From: Kistimonas sp. bin40
GTDB taxonomy: Bacteria > Pseudomonadota > Gammaproteobacteria > Pseudomonadales > Endozoicomonadaceae
Reading direction: 5' to 3'
DNA: 64,000 nt
Assembly: GCA_002238585.1 (NCBI GenBank)
Contig: MPMQ01000003.1
Location: 43,385-107,384, forward strand
A program made the position numbers and the translations under genes. The notes under the pieces are model-generated. The model ran no database searches. It had not been told where the DNA came from and saw only the letters and a list, made by a program, of their open reading frames with translations. Below, piece after piece: positions 50,126 to 59,938 of this stretch (position 1 is its first letter; each line of letters starts with the position of its first letter).

Positions 50126-52006
50126 ATGACGGAAAGAACAGGCACACACAGCGGCTCGTGGCACCCCTGGGCCCGATTCCTGATCTGCATACTGCCCCTC
50201 ATCGCCGGGTTCCTGCCCTGTCACCGGGCCATGGCGAGCACCACAACCGGGGTGACAGACGTCAACAGCCGAATCCCTCTGGACGGGACGCCGGTATCAG
50301 ACTGGTATGCCGTCACAGAAAGCGGGACCTTCCTGGTGTCTGGTCACCGCATAGTGCTGATGCGCGGCATCAATCTGCCGCAGGAGCTGGGTGCCCTTGC
50401 GCTGCGCACCCTGGCAGGGGCCGCCTGGAAACAGGCCTGGCTCCTGCTGTACGCGCTCTACCTGAAACCACTCTGGCCACAGCTGCCAGAGCCGGTGCAA
50501 TTCACCTTGCGCGGCGCCTCCCAGGGATGGCTGCTGTGGACACTGGCCCGCTCCCTGCTCACCACCTCTGGATCAGTGTTCGACCTGGGTCATGCCTGGA
50601 GCAAGCTCAGCCTGGGGCAGAAACAATTGCATGCGGTTCTGCCCATAGCCGTCAACGATGCCCTTTTGTCCTTCCGGTTCTTTTTTCAGGTCAACTTTTC
50701 AGAACAACCCAATGATCCGGTCAGCCTGACCATTGACAGGGTCCCGGAGCGACTGGCTCAGGCACAGCTGCACCACATCCCCTACAGCTATAGCCCTCTG
50801 GAAGAGCTGGACCAACACATGGGGGACAGCGGCATTGACCGCTTGCAGCTGTCGTTCAGCAAGCCGGAGCGACTGCATATGAGCTTTCGTACCCGCCAGG
50901 GAAACATGCAACACCTGTATGTTGACCTGGCCAACCTTTCTGCCGGCACGCCCTGGCTGCTGGAGAGCATCGGTCAAGGCCAGGCACGCACCGACACGCG
51001 CCTCTATACCAGCATGCTGTCCCAGCAGGCTATTGATCTGGCAGGAGAAATGCTGGCCTGTCACCGACAGCATCATCAGCTGCCATCGGACACCACACAG
51101 TGTCCGGGTGGACAGCTGGTGCGCCGGGGGCACGGCTTCCACTACCAGCCCTTCACAGCCGTCATGCTCCCCCGCCTGTGGGACAAACGCGACTACGAAG
51201 GCGGATCCGTGCTTCCCCTGAGCGGATGCAGCCAGGGTGGGCCTCCGGACTGCTGGGAGCACTATCTGGTATGGAGCCAGGGCTCTGCCTTGTGGCCCTG
51301 GCCCACACTGACTTTCTATAGCCGTTTCCCCGGGTTCGACGAGCGCAATGCATGGCTTTTGCTGCGCCAGGAACCCCAGACCTGGTACACAGGCAGCCTC
51401 CTGCAGACCCAGGTGCCAGAAACCCTCTCCCGGAGTGTTTTGTCCCTGATGGCAGTGGCGAGCCAAACCCTTGCCAACCGGGCGGTTCTGTCATTGCACA
51501 ACCGGATACTGGGAGAAACAGAATACGAGGGGTTCCCCACAGCCCCGCTACAGGAGTCCACTGCTGAGCCGGAAGGAGAGAAGCATACAGATACCGGACC
51601 CTGTCCTTCCTGTGGTTTCAAGCCTTGCCTTTACCAGGCCTGCAGTGTGGGCAGTTGCGGTCGCTGGCGTAGTGACACGCTTGTAGACCTGGGCTGCTCT
51701 CGAGGAGAAAACAAACACCTGCTGTGTACCGACTGTTTTCAGGGAATACTGAACAACACGCAGATGACGCCCTGTTCCGGCTGCGGGCGGTTCCATCGCA
51801 GCTTGATACAAACGGACTATTACCAGATAGATCCCGACGAAAGCCAGCGCGGGATCCCATCAGCGCCCATGTGTCCGGTGTGCCGAACGCGCTTTGACTC
51901 GCGTCGCGGCACCATAGGGCAGTTTCTTGGCGACGAGTGCACAACCCTGGGAAAGCGACTGGGCTGGCTGTTGCGTGATGGTCTGGGAAGCGGGAGTCCG
52001 CCATGA
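50126..52006 (+). CDS. Secreted protein with RING-like cysteine/histidine C-terminal domain
   Basis: The 626-residue product starts with a basic segment and a hydrophobic core ending in a signal peptidase-like site (FLICILPLIAGFLPCHRAMA), so export is likely. Residues 40-480 have no recognised fold. The C-terminal 130 residues are cysteine-rich: CPSC at 493-496, C501, C506, C511, C524, H531, C534-C537 (HLLCTDCF), C550-C553 and C583-C586 (MCPVCRTRF). The order CxxC, C, HxxCxxC, CxxC resembles a RING or U-box-type zinc domain, although the gap between C524 and H531 is long. A host ubiquitin-ligase mimic is an inference. It starts an island of eukaryote-like genes. Confidence 0.75.
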   Translation: MTERTGTHSGSWHPWARFLICILPLIAGFLPCHRAMASTTTGVTDVNSRIPLDGTPVSDWYAVTESGTFLVSGHRIVLMRGINLPQELGALALRTLAGAAWKQAWLLLYALYLKPLWPQLPEPVQFTLRGASQGWLLWTLARSLLTTSGSVFDLGHAWSKLSLGQKQLHAVLPIAVNDALLSFRFFFQVNFSEQPNDPVSLTIDRVPERLAQAQLHHIPYSYSPLEELDQHMGDSGIDRLQLSFSKPERLHMSFRTRQGNMQHLYVDLANLSAGTPWLLESIGQGQARTDTRLYTSMLSQQAIDLAGEMLACHRQHHQLPSDTTQCPGGQLVRRGHGFHYQPFTAVMLPRLWDKRDYEGGSVLPLSGCSQGGPPDCWEHYLVWSQGSALWPWPTLTFYSRFPGFDERNAWLLLRQEPQTWYTGSLLQTQVPETLSRSVLSLMAVASQTLANRAVLSLHNRILGETEYEGFPTAPLQESTAEPEGEKHTDTGPCPSCGFKPCLYQACSVGSCGRWRSDTLVDLGCSRGENKHLLCTDCFQGILNNTQMTPCSGCGRFHRSLIQTDYYQIDPDESQRGIPSAPMCPVCRTRFDSRRGTIGQFLGDECTTLGKRLGWLLRDGLGSGSPP

Positions 52007-52888
52007 CCGGCACAAGGAAGTTGTGACGACATTCCGCTCTCCAGCCATTGACTCTTCGACACTGCATGAACAACTGCGTGAACAGGAGGCTGGAGACAGG
52101 ACCCACAGGGTAAAGACAGGACGCAGCGGGAAAAGACGCGCAAGCTGAGGGTATTGCCAACATACGCGGCAGAAGAGCTGCGCGGTGCTGCCGTCCCTTG
52201 CGCTGCCAGACACCGGAAAACCCGAGGTAACTCATCGCCTGGTGTTTTCAACAGTCATCTGCGGGAGTATGATCGGCCTCGAGCCACAGCTGCAAACCAG
52301 CATACATGGAGCCCCTCCCCCCTCCGAAGGCTCAACGGAAGGATCAACGAACGGCATCGACGGCAGGAAGTATCAACGGCAAGGGGTAGAGCCAGCACAG
52401 CGATGGACTGGCTTGCAGGAGCCCGGGAGTCAGGTTCAGACAGCACCGGCTCCAGGCAGCACTGTCCCCGATCGACGCATGCGCATTTTTTATCGTCTTC
52501 TTGATCGCAAGAGACCAACTTCCAGACAATCCTGATCATTGCCTTGTGGTAAGTCGCAAGACACAGCCGGCTCTCTGGCAAATGCCACCGGGCCCAGCAA
52601 AACAGACGCCGGGCGGGGCGAGGTTCGTACGGGCAGACTACGCCTTACACGGCAGTATCAGTGTTATCGCAGCGCGCCGGGCTCCAGGGGCCGGCACGCC
52701 CGGTTCATCTGCGGCCTGGGTGTTGGCATCATGCTCTCCACAGCCTGCACCTTGCAGCAGCACTGCTTGCCGGGGACGCTTGAAGTGGTTTGCCCAGGGC
52801 ACAGCAGCTCTGCGTATCCGGGACGAGAGCATGTCAACTCCCGTGTGACCAATGGACCAATGAAAGACGCCTCTCTGGAGCCGGCCAA
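52007..52888. other. Spacer between the RING-like gene and the acyltransferase gene
   Basis: Nearly 900 bases carry only short overlapping frames on both strands without motifs or ribosome sites. I could not assign a gene. Promoter elements for the downstream acyltransferase should be at the right end. Confidence 0.4.
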
Positions 52889-53476
52889 GTGAAATATGAC
52901 ACCTGCACTCAGCGTACTGTTTTCGATACACCGATTCTCAGTGGGGCTTTCCGTATGGTCAGCCGACTGGCCCTGAGATGGGCGGGCTGGACCATTGAGG
53001 GCCATGCGCCTGCTTTGAACAAATATGTCCTGATTGCCGCACCGCATACCAGCAACTGGGATTTTCCGCTGGCCATGGCTATCGCCTTTGAATTGAAAAT
53101 AAAACTGTTCTGGGTGGGCAAGGCCTCCCTGTTCAAGGGTCCTTTCGGTTTTTTCATGAAGTGGTGTGGAGGCTTGCCCGTTGAGCGAGGCAAAAAAATT
53201 GGCCAGGTCAGCCAACTGGCAGCAGAATTTGGCCGCCACCAACAGATGGTGATTGCTATTGCACCAGAGGGGACCCGTAAAGCCGTGTCAGGCTGGAAAA
53301 GCGGTTTCTACCACATAGCACGGGAAGCCGATGTCCCGCTGGTGCTGGGTTTTCTGGATTTCAGGCGCAAAGTCGGTGGCCTGCATACTGTTTTCCCGCT
53401 GACCGGTGATTACAGTTCTGACCTTGCCGGTATCCAGTCTTTCTATAGAAACATTTGCGGCAAGCGAGCAGGCTGA
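52889..53476 (+). CDS. Lysophospholipid (1-acylglycerol-3-phosphate-type) acyltransferase
   Basis: The 195-residue protein has the acyltransferase box PHTSNWDFPLA near residue 46 (HxxxxD type, H in HTSNWD) and the substrate box APEGTRKAV near residue 130. The N-terminus TVFDTPILSGAFRMVSRLAL with GWTIEG matches a small bacterial family of this fold. I chose the GTG at 52889 (GGAG 8 bases before) because it keeps this conserved stretch; the ATG at 52955 would remove it. No classical membrane helix is long. It probably transfers acyl groups to a lysophospholipid. Confidence 0.85.
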   Translation: MKYDTCTQRTVFDTPILSGAFRMVSRLALRWAGWTIEGHAPALNKYVLIAAPHTSNWDFPLAMAIAFELKIKLFWVGKASLFKGPFGFFMKWCGGLPVERGKKIGQVSQLAAEFGRHQQMVIAIAPEGTRKAVSGWKSGFYHIAREADVPLVLGFLDFRRKVGGLHTVFPLTGDYSSDLAGIQSFYRNICGKRAG

Positions 53477-53859
53477 ACCAGGCTGTACTGGCCCGGCCCG
53501 TTTTATTGATCTTGTCCATCACAGACTGGAGACGGGCGTGCCATCCGCGCTATGCTCCCCTGCCGCCCTGACTGCGGCAGCAAGGCTTGTTGCGCCCGGG
53601 CGGCACTTTGCTGGCATTCGCGCTGGCACCAAGTCTTTTGTACTATAGGCCCGGCCCGGGAAAGGCCCGGCCCGAAAAGCCCACCGGCCTGACCGGCCGG
53701 TCCATAGATGACAAGGGGAGAGGCCCTCTGGACAGGCTGTTCCGGGCAGGGCTGTCGAAGCACGAAGTCCTTCACCCTCTCCACCACGGATGTCCACCAC
53801 ACAGCACCGGCTTTCAGGCCCTGTGCGAAGCAACTGTCAGCTCCAACAGAGGATGCCCC

Positions 53860-55512
53860 ATGGCCCAGTACGTTTACACCATGAACCGTGTCAGCAAAAC
53901 GGTGCCCCCCAGACGCACCATCCTCAAGGATATTTCCCTGTCTTTTTTCCCGGGTGCCAAAATCGGTGTACTGGGGCTAAACGGCGCTGGCAAGTCCACC
54001 CTGCTGCGAATCATGGCGGGGGAAGACAAGGAGTTCGAGGGAGACGCACGTCCCCAGTCGGGCCTCAAGGTGGGGTATCTGCCGCAGGAACCGGTACTCG
54101 ATCCGCAAAAAACAGTGCGTGCCATTGTCGAAGAGGCGGTGGAAGAAATCCATGCCGCCCAGGCCCGGCTGGACGAAGTCTACGCCGCCTATGCTGATCC
54201 TGATGCTGACTTTGATCAACTGGCCGCCGAGCAGGCCCAGCTGGAAAACCTGATCCAGGCCGCCGATGCCCACAATCTGGATCGCCGCCTGGAAGTGGCC
54301 AGTGCCGCACTGCGTCTTCCCGACTGGGAGGCCCGCATAGAGCGACTGTCCGGAGGCGAGCGCCGCCGTGTGGCTCTGTGCCGGTTGCTGTTGTCGAATC
54401 CGGATATGCTGCTGCTGGACGAACCCACCAACCACCTGGATGCCGAGTCTGTCGCCTGGCTCGAGCGTTTTCTGCTTGACTACCCTGGCACTGTGGTCGC
54501 CATCACGCACGACCGCTACTTTCTCGACAATGCCGCCAACTGGATTCTTGAACTCGACCGAGGCTACGGCATTCCCTGGGAAGGCAACTACAGCACTTGG
54601 CTGGAACAAAAAGAAGCGCGTCTGGCCGGAGAACAGAAGCAGGAAGATGCCCACCGCAAGGCCATGAAACAGGAACTGGAATGGGCACGCTCCAATGCCC
54701 GCGGACGGCGCACCAAAAGCAAGGCACGTCTGGCGCGCTTTGAAGAGATGCAATCCCAGGAGTTCCAGTCACGTAATGAAACCAATGAGATCTATATTCC
54801 CCCGGGCAACCGGCTGGGCGCCAAGGTTCTCGAGTTTCGCAATGTTCGCAAAAGTTTTGATGGCCGGCTGTTGATAGACGACCTCAGCTTCGACCTGCCC
54901 TGCGGATCCATAGTCGGGATCATAGGCGGCAATGGCGCGGGAAAAACGACCCTGCTGCGCATGATTACCGGTGCCGAGAAGCCGGATTCAGGAACCATAG
55001 AACGCGGTGAGACCGTCCAGATCTCCAGTGTTGAACAAATGCGCGACAACCTGAACAACAGCCAGACGGTGTGGGAGGCCGTATCGGGTGGACAGGACAT
55101 TCTGCGCATCAAAAATTACGAAGTTCCCTCGCGTTCCTATATCGGGCGATTCAACTTCAAAGGCAGTGACCAGCAAAAGCGCGTAGGCGAGCTGTCTGGA
55201 GGCGAACGCGGCCGCCTGCAGCTGGCTACCACCCTCAAGGAGGGCGGTAATGTGCTGCTGTTGGACGAGCCTTCCAACGACCTCGATATCGAAACCCTGC
55301 GGGCATTGGAAGAGGCGCTGCTGGCGTTTCCCGGCTGCGCCATGGTGATTTCTCATGACCGCTGGTTCCTGGACCGGGTCGCGACGCATATTCTGGCCTA
55401 TGAGGGCGAGGGGCGCGTGACCTTTTTCGAGGGCAACTACAGCGAATATGCGGCCTCTTTGCCCGAGTCCGAAGACGGACGTCCCACCAAATACCGCAAG
55501 ATCGATGCCTGA
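53860..55512 (+). CDS. ettA: Energy-dependent translational throttle protein EttA (ABC-F)
   Basis: EttA binds the ribosomal E site and gates elongation by cellular ATP level. The 550 residues contain two ABC domains with Walker A LNGAGKST and GGNGAGKTTL, signature LSGGERRR and LSGGERGR, and Walker B LLLDEPTNHLD and LLLDEPSNDLD. No membrane domain is present. The start MAQYVYTMNRVSK at 53860 follows AGGATGCC. The arm and inter-domain linker (SKARLARFEEM) are of EttA type. An upstream in-frame extension is not conserved. Confidence 0.96.
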   Translation: MAQYVYTMNRVSKTVPPRRTILKDISLSFFPGAKIGVLGLNGAGKSTLLRIMAGEDKEFEGDARPQSGLKVGYLPQEPVLDPQKTVRAIVEEAVEEIHAAQARLDEVYAAYADPDADFDQLAAEQAQLENLIQAADAHNLDRRLEVASAALRLPDWEARIERLSGGERRRVALCRLLLSNPDMLLLDEPTNHLDAESVAWLERFLLDYPGTVVAITHDRYFLDNAANWILELDRGYGIPWEGNYSTWLEQKEARLAGEQKQEDAHRKAMKQELEWARSNARGRRTKSKARLARFEEMQSQEFQSRNETNEIYIPPGNRLGAKVLEFRNVRKSFDGRLLIDDLSFDLPCGSIVGIIGGNGAGKTTLLRMITGAEKPDSGTIERGETVQISSVEQMRDNLNNSQTVWEAVSGGQDILRIKNYEVPSRSYIGRFNFKGSDQQKRVGELSGGERGRLQLATTLKEGGNVLLLDEPSNDLDIETLRALEEALLAFPGCAMVISHDRWFLDRVATHILAYEGEGRVTFFEGNYSEYAASLPESEDGRPTKYRKIDA

Positions 55513-55521
55513 GTAATACCA

Positions 55522-55555
55522 GGGCTCTGTGCACCAGCTGTGCAGAGCCCGCGTT
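55522..55555 (+). terminator. Hairpin terminator after ettA
   Basis: GGGCTCTGTGCAC pairs with GTGCAGAGCCC around a CAGCT loop with a small bulge. A short GTTTATAA follows. The stem is strong but the T-run is weak. Confidence 0.6.
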
Positions 55556-55740
55556 TATAAGCCTTCCTTTTACAAGCCCTCCTTTCCTTGTGGCCCGACG
55601 GCTGACCGGGCGGCCCTGTGTTGCCAGATGATGCCTGCCTCTACTTTGCTCCCAACACTTTGCCCTGTCTGAACTTTTCGTGCCCGCCAGACTCCAATCA
55701 GGACGTCCAGGACATCAAAACACGAAGGAAACACACCAGC

Positions 55741-57561
55741 ATGCAAGGTTCTGACTCTACCACCTCCGGAATTTCATCAAGCACCAAAGCACAACCGCCG
55801 GCTTCCGGGCCCCTGGGGACAACAACGCCTGTCGTCCAGCGTCTGGCGGCCAGCGAACCCGGTACTGTGGCGCGCGGCGCATCTGCCCGTATCAACCAGC
55901 CATCCAGCACAACGACCGCCCGGTTTATGACGCAGCATCGCCTGAACTGCCGCCGTTTTGTCGCCCCGGCCAACAATGCCGCAAGGCTTGGCAGTCAGCC
56001 TGCCATCGGCTTGTCCCAGAGCCCTGACGGCGTCTGGCTGGCACTCTGGAGCCGTTGCGGATACGACCATCCCGGCTTTGATGTCACCCTCTGGCAGCGG
56101 GAAGCGAGCCATCTGCACAAGAGAGAGACCTTTCGCCACCCCTGTGCCCTCGCCTCCCTGACCTTCAGCCCTGACAGCCGTCGCCTGCACGCTCTTGACC
56201 GGCAAGGACAAGTGCAAACCTTGCAGCGCCAGTCAGGGCCCGGCGGGGAGCACTGGAGCAGCCTTGGCATAACAACTCCGAGCTTGCGCATGTGCGACCG
56301 GGCCATCCTCAGTGCTGACGGCCTCTCCATGGCCCTGTCCGCCATGGGAAAAGTCTGGCTTTTTGACGAAAAGGAAGCAGGCCGCTGGCAAAAGCAATAC
56401 ACCTGGGCCTGGCGCAGCTTCCCCCCCGCACCGGCCCTGTCATCATTGTTTCCCCATGCGCAGCCTGACACGCAATCGCCAGCGGTGCTGCTGTTCAGCC
56501 GAAAGGCCGACCATCTGCTGCGCCTGGACTCGCAGGGCCTGGAAGCTTGTCACCGGCAAGGAAACCAATGGCAGAGACAACCGGTTGAGCCCATTGAATG
56601 GGCCTGGAGTGGTGCCGCCTGGCTGGCCATTCAAACCTCGGCGGTGCAGGGGCTGGCTCTGGATGCGCAGGCACGCTGGCTGGCGGTGGCTTTCTGGCAA
56701 GATAGCAGCCTTCCTCCTTACAGTGGCTGGTCGGCCCTGGGATTGTGGCGTTTTGAAAGAGAACACGGGTGGCAGCGGGCAACAGTGCAGAGCATTCTGG
56801 TGCCTGGCATGACCCAGTTCGGTCCTCTTGCCATGACCTTCAGTTGTGACAGTCGCCAGCTGGCCTATGCGGAGGTCGGCCTTGCGACAAGCAACGTCTG
56901 CATACTGTCCTGCCCGGTGCCTGACCGATGGGCCTTGTCACAGAAATTACCCTTCGGGACAGCATTCAATGCTGCGGAGCGCCACCGGCAGCTGATTGAA
57001 TCCCTGCAATTTTGCTCCACCGGGAAGTTCCTGGCGGCCACGGCCAAGGCTGGCATCCATATCTGGCAAAAAGATGCGTCGCACGGCTGGCTCACAGCAG
57101 CATGGATTGATAGTGGGACTGGCGGCAAATGCGGGGTCGCTTTTTCTCCGGATGGGTTCCACTGTGCCCTGACTCAAAGCGGCACGGGGTTTATTTGTGT
57201 CTGCGGTCCCGTTGGAGAAGACGGAGACTACCGCGCCAAGGCGCGCTGGTTTGAACCAGGCCCCGTATCACAACTGGCATTTACCGCTGATGGCAGCCAC
57301 TTGCTGGTGACATCCTGGCTTCCCGGTCCTGACAACAATACCTCTTGTCACGCCCACCTCAAATGCGTCGCTCTTGAACCTGAGCCCGACAGCATCGCTG
57401 CAACCACCACTGAGAACACGACCGAGGCCGCGCAGGAAGCCGGGCACCAGTCAAGGCTCGCGTCAACAGTGTCACCGGCCGCTTTCTGGCAAGAAGACGC
57501 TGAGGCCGCCCTGGGTGCCGTCTCCTGCGGGCCCAGCCGGAACAACGCCCGGCGTCAGTGA
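55741..57561 (+). CDS. WD40-like beta-propeller protein, paralogue 1
   Basis: The 606-residue protein starts MQGSDSTTSG with a Ser/Thr/Pro-rich N-terminus of about 75 residues, then a series of short units of the propeller type: SPDGVWLALWSR, FSPDSRRLHALDRQGQVQTL, LSADGLSMALS, LDAQARWLAVAFWQ, FSCDSRQLAYAE, CSTGKFLAATAKAGIHIWQK and FSPDGFHCALTQ. I count 8 to 9 blades, consistent with a seven- or eight-bladed propeller. The C-terminal tail is disordered. No signal peptide is seen. It has two homologues directly downstream. WD40-like propellers are common in eukaryotes and scarce in most bacteria, so a scaffold or effector role is inferred. Confidence 0.8.
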   Translation: MQGSDSTTSGISSSTKAQPPASGPLGTTTPVVQRLAASEPGTVARGASARINQPSSTTTARFMTQHRLNCRRFVAPANNAARLGSQPAIGLSQSPDGVWLALWSRCGYDHPGFDVTLWQREASHLHKRETFRHPCALASLTFSPDSRRLHALDRQGQVQTLQRQSGPGGEHWSSLGITTPSLRMCDRAILSADGLSMALSAMGKVWLFDEKEAGRWQKQYTWAWRSFPPAPALSSLFPHAQPDTQSPAVLLFSRKADHLLRLDSQGLEACHRQGNQWQRQPVEPIEWAWSGAAWLAIQTSAVQGLALDAQARWLAVAFWQDSSLPPYSGWSALGLWRFEREHGWQRATVQSILVPGMTQFGPLAMTFSCDSRQLAYAEVGLATSNVCILSCPVPDRWALSQKLPFGTAFNAAERHRQLIESLQFCSTGKFLAATAKAGIHIWQKDASHGWLTAAWIDSGTGGKCGVAFSPDGFHCALTQSGTGFICVCGPVGEDGDYRAKARWFEPGPVSQLAFTADGSHLLVTSWLPGPDNNTSCHAHLKCVALEPEPDSIAATTTENTTEAAQEAGHQSRLASTVSPAAFWQEDAEAALGAVSCGPSRNNARRQ

Positions 57562-57730
57562 TTCGACAACAACAGCATGAACCTATCCTTTGCTTCCCGA
57601 AGCAGAAAACAATTCACGACACCGGGCCAGATACCCCGACAGCAACGCTCTCCCTGGTTCGCATGCCAGGTGCTGCCGGGCAGTGCCATCAACTTTCCCC
57701 GTCCTGCTCTGGAGAGCCCTGACCACCCCC

Positions 57731-57745
57731 TGACCAGATTGTTCC
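57731..57745 (+). promoter_or_regulatory. Shared upstream element, copy before WD40 paralogue 2
   Basis: The segment tgaccagattgttcc occurs 87 bases before the start of the second WD40-like gene. tgaccagactgttcc (one difference) occurs 101 bases before the unknown gene at 61900. This suggests common regulation; the binding protein is unknown. Confidence 0.4.
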
Positions 57746-57817
57746 AAAACTTTTTCGGCCTTCTGCGCTCCAATGCAATACCAGCTCAGGCTGACAACCG
57801 GGAGGAAAAATACCAAG

Positions 57818-59743
57818 ATGCAATCCTTTGACTACTCTATCTCCTTCAAAAAGCCATCAGCGAACGGGGAGACGCCATCGTCCAGGCCGGAGTGGCCTTT
57901 GGTCACAATCGGGTGCGGTTATGTTGTGGAGGCTTGCGAACCCGAAAATGTCCAGCAACAGATGAGGGACGCGTCTGTTGCCGAGCAGGACTACACCCTC
58001 AGTCAGCCCCCGGCCAGCACAAGTGCTATTCCCATTGCGCAACGCCGGATAGACTGCACCCGTTTCCTGGCTCCGCGCGCAACTGCCGTACACGCCAGCA
58101 GTGAGCCTGTCGAAGGGCTGGTACAGAGCCCGGACGGCTTCTGGCTGGCTTCGTGGAGCCGTTCAGAAAAGTGCCAGCCGACGATGGATGTGATCTTGTG
58201 GCAAAAGCAGGGCACCGATCTCGACAAGCGGGAAACATTCCGTCATCCCGGCACCCTTTTCAAGTTGACATTCAGTGCCGACAGCCACTACCTGAACGCC
58301 TTTGACACGGAAGGACAAGTGCAAACCTGGCAACGGCAGCCAGGACTTGAGGGAGATCAGTGGGACAGCATGGGTCTTACAGCACTCTCCCAGGGTGTTG
58401 CCAACCGGGTCGCCCTCAGTGATGACGGCTGTTGCCTGGTTATCTCCTCCAAAGGAACCCTGTGGGTATACAACGAAGTCGCACCAGGCCAGTGGAAATA
58501 CCAATGCCACTGGCCCTGGCGCAATCCTGAAAAACTGGCATCCCAGCAATGGTACTGCATGGAACCGCCCGCACGCGTGGTGTTCAGCCCCAACGGCAAT
58601 CATCTGTTCCGCATGGATTCAAGAGGCATAGAAACAGGTCACAGGGAAGGAGAGATCTGGCAAGCATACGCCATCCCATCCATTCGACCCGTGCGCCCGT
58701 TTCAGTTGGCCACGACAGGTACAGGCTACGTGAACCCGGATACCTCCGTCGTGAAGGGAATAACCCTGGATGCGCAGGAACGCTGGCTGGCCATAGCCTT
58801 CGAACAAGACAAGCTCTGTAATCCTTTCTACGGCTGGTCCGCATTGGGCTTGTGGTGCTTCGAAAACGAACGCGGATGGCAACGGGCACAGATGCCGACC
58901 ATGCCGGTGCCGACCAGAACAGGTCCCGAGCAGCTTGCCATGACCTTCAGCCCTGGCAGGCGGGAACTGGCTTACGCGGAGTTCGACATTGCGGCGAGCC
59001 GCACCTGCATCCTGACCTGTCTGGACTCTGACATCTGGGCTCTGACCAACAAGATGGAATTCAGGACAGAGCCTGGCGCCAAGCTGGCGCGCACCCAGAT
59101 GATAGACTCCCTGCAATTTAGCGCCACAGGTTCCTATCTTGCTGTCAAGGCCGCGACCGGCATCCAGATCTGGTGGCGATGGATGCCCAGCACCTGGCTA
59201 AAAACGACATGGGTTGATAACACCTGGATTGGCAAGTCCATGGCCGTGTTTTCGCCGGATGGACTCCACTGCGCCGTCGTCGGGGGCTATTCGGGATTTG
59301 TCAATCTCTATGGTCCCGCCGGGCTGGCAGGAAACTACCGCTCCAAGACAGCCTGGTTTGAATCTGCTTCTGTAACGCAGCTGCAGTTTTCGTCTGATGG
59401 CGGCCAGGTGCTGGTGACATCCTGGGGTGCCAGTGGGGCAGACAAAAGCACCGGCTCCAGTCGTCTGAGGTGCCTGGCTCTTGTCCCCCAGGACAGCACG
59501 GCTGTCCTGGCCAGCCTGGCCGTTTGTGGGCCTGGCGCCCTGCCCTCTCATTTCCGCTCCTCTTTTCAGCTGGGTGGAGGAAACGGCCAGTACACCCTTG
59601 CGTCGCCATCACAACCGACACATGGTCCGGTATCGGGGGCTGCCAGCACAGCGGCACAGAGCAGTCCACGCCCAAGGCCCAGCCCCGATCAGCAGCCGGG
59701 CCGCCAGACCCTGTCGGAGAGCGCACCATCAACACCGAGGTAA
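57818..59743 (+). CDS. WD40-like beta-propeller protein, paralogue 2
   Basis: The 641-residue homologue of the preceding protein begins MQSFDYSISFKK. Conserved units include RIDCTRFLAPRAT near residue 90, SPDGFWLASWSR, FSADSHYLNAFDTEGQVQTW, FSPNGNHLFRMDSRGIETGH, LDAQERWLAIAFEQD, FSPGRRELAYAEFD, FSATGSYLAVKAATGIQIWW and FSPDGLHCAVVGG. The last 80 residues are low-complexity Ser/Pro-rich. A GGGAGG ribosome site lies upstream. About 250 bases separate it from paralogue 1 and 195 from paralogue 3. Tandem duplication is clear. Confidence 0.8.
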   Translation: MQSFDYSISFKKPSANGETPSSRPEWPLVTIGCGYVVEACEPENVQQQMRDASVAEQDYTLSQPPASTSAIPIAQRRIDCTRFLAPRATAVHASSEPVEGLVQSPDGFWLASWSRSEKCQPTMDVILWQKQGTDLDKRETFRHPGTLFKLTFSADSHYLNAFDTEGQVQTWQRQPGLEGDQWDSMGLTALSQGVANRVALSDDGCCLVISSKGTLWVYNEVAPGQWKYQCHWPWRNPEKLASQQWYCMEPPARVVFSPNGNHLFRMDSRGIETGHREGEIWQAYAIPSIRPVRPFQLATTGTGYVNPDTSVVKGITLDAQERWLAIAFEQDKLCNPFYGWSALGLWCFENERGWQRAQMPTMPVPTRTGPEQLAMTFSPGRRELAYAEFDIAASRTCILTCLDSDIWALTNKMEFRTEPGAKLARTQMIDSLQFSATGSYLAVKAATGIQIWWRWMPSTWLKTTWVDNTWIGKSMAVFSPDGLHCAVVGGYSGFVNLYGPAGLAGNYRSKTAWFESASVTQLQFSSDGGQVLVTSWGASGADKSTGSSRLRCLALVPQDSTAVLASLAVCGPGALPSHFRSSFQLGGGNGQYTLASPSQPTHGPVSGAASTAAQSSPRPRPSPDQQPGRQTLSESAPSTPR

Positions 59744-59938
59744 AGGGTGAAGTGATGACGCAATGCTGTGCACGCGCCGGTCGCGCCCGCTGCAATCATG
59801 TCATTCGACTGGCTGGAGGAGATCTGTGCTGTCGGGGTTCGTCTGTTTTTTTTACCGCCCTGGCACCCACAGCTTCAGAACTTTTTCTGGCGCTCCAGGT
59901 TCCAAACAGAACTTCCAAACCGGGTAGAGGATACCGAC

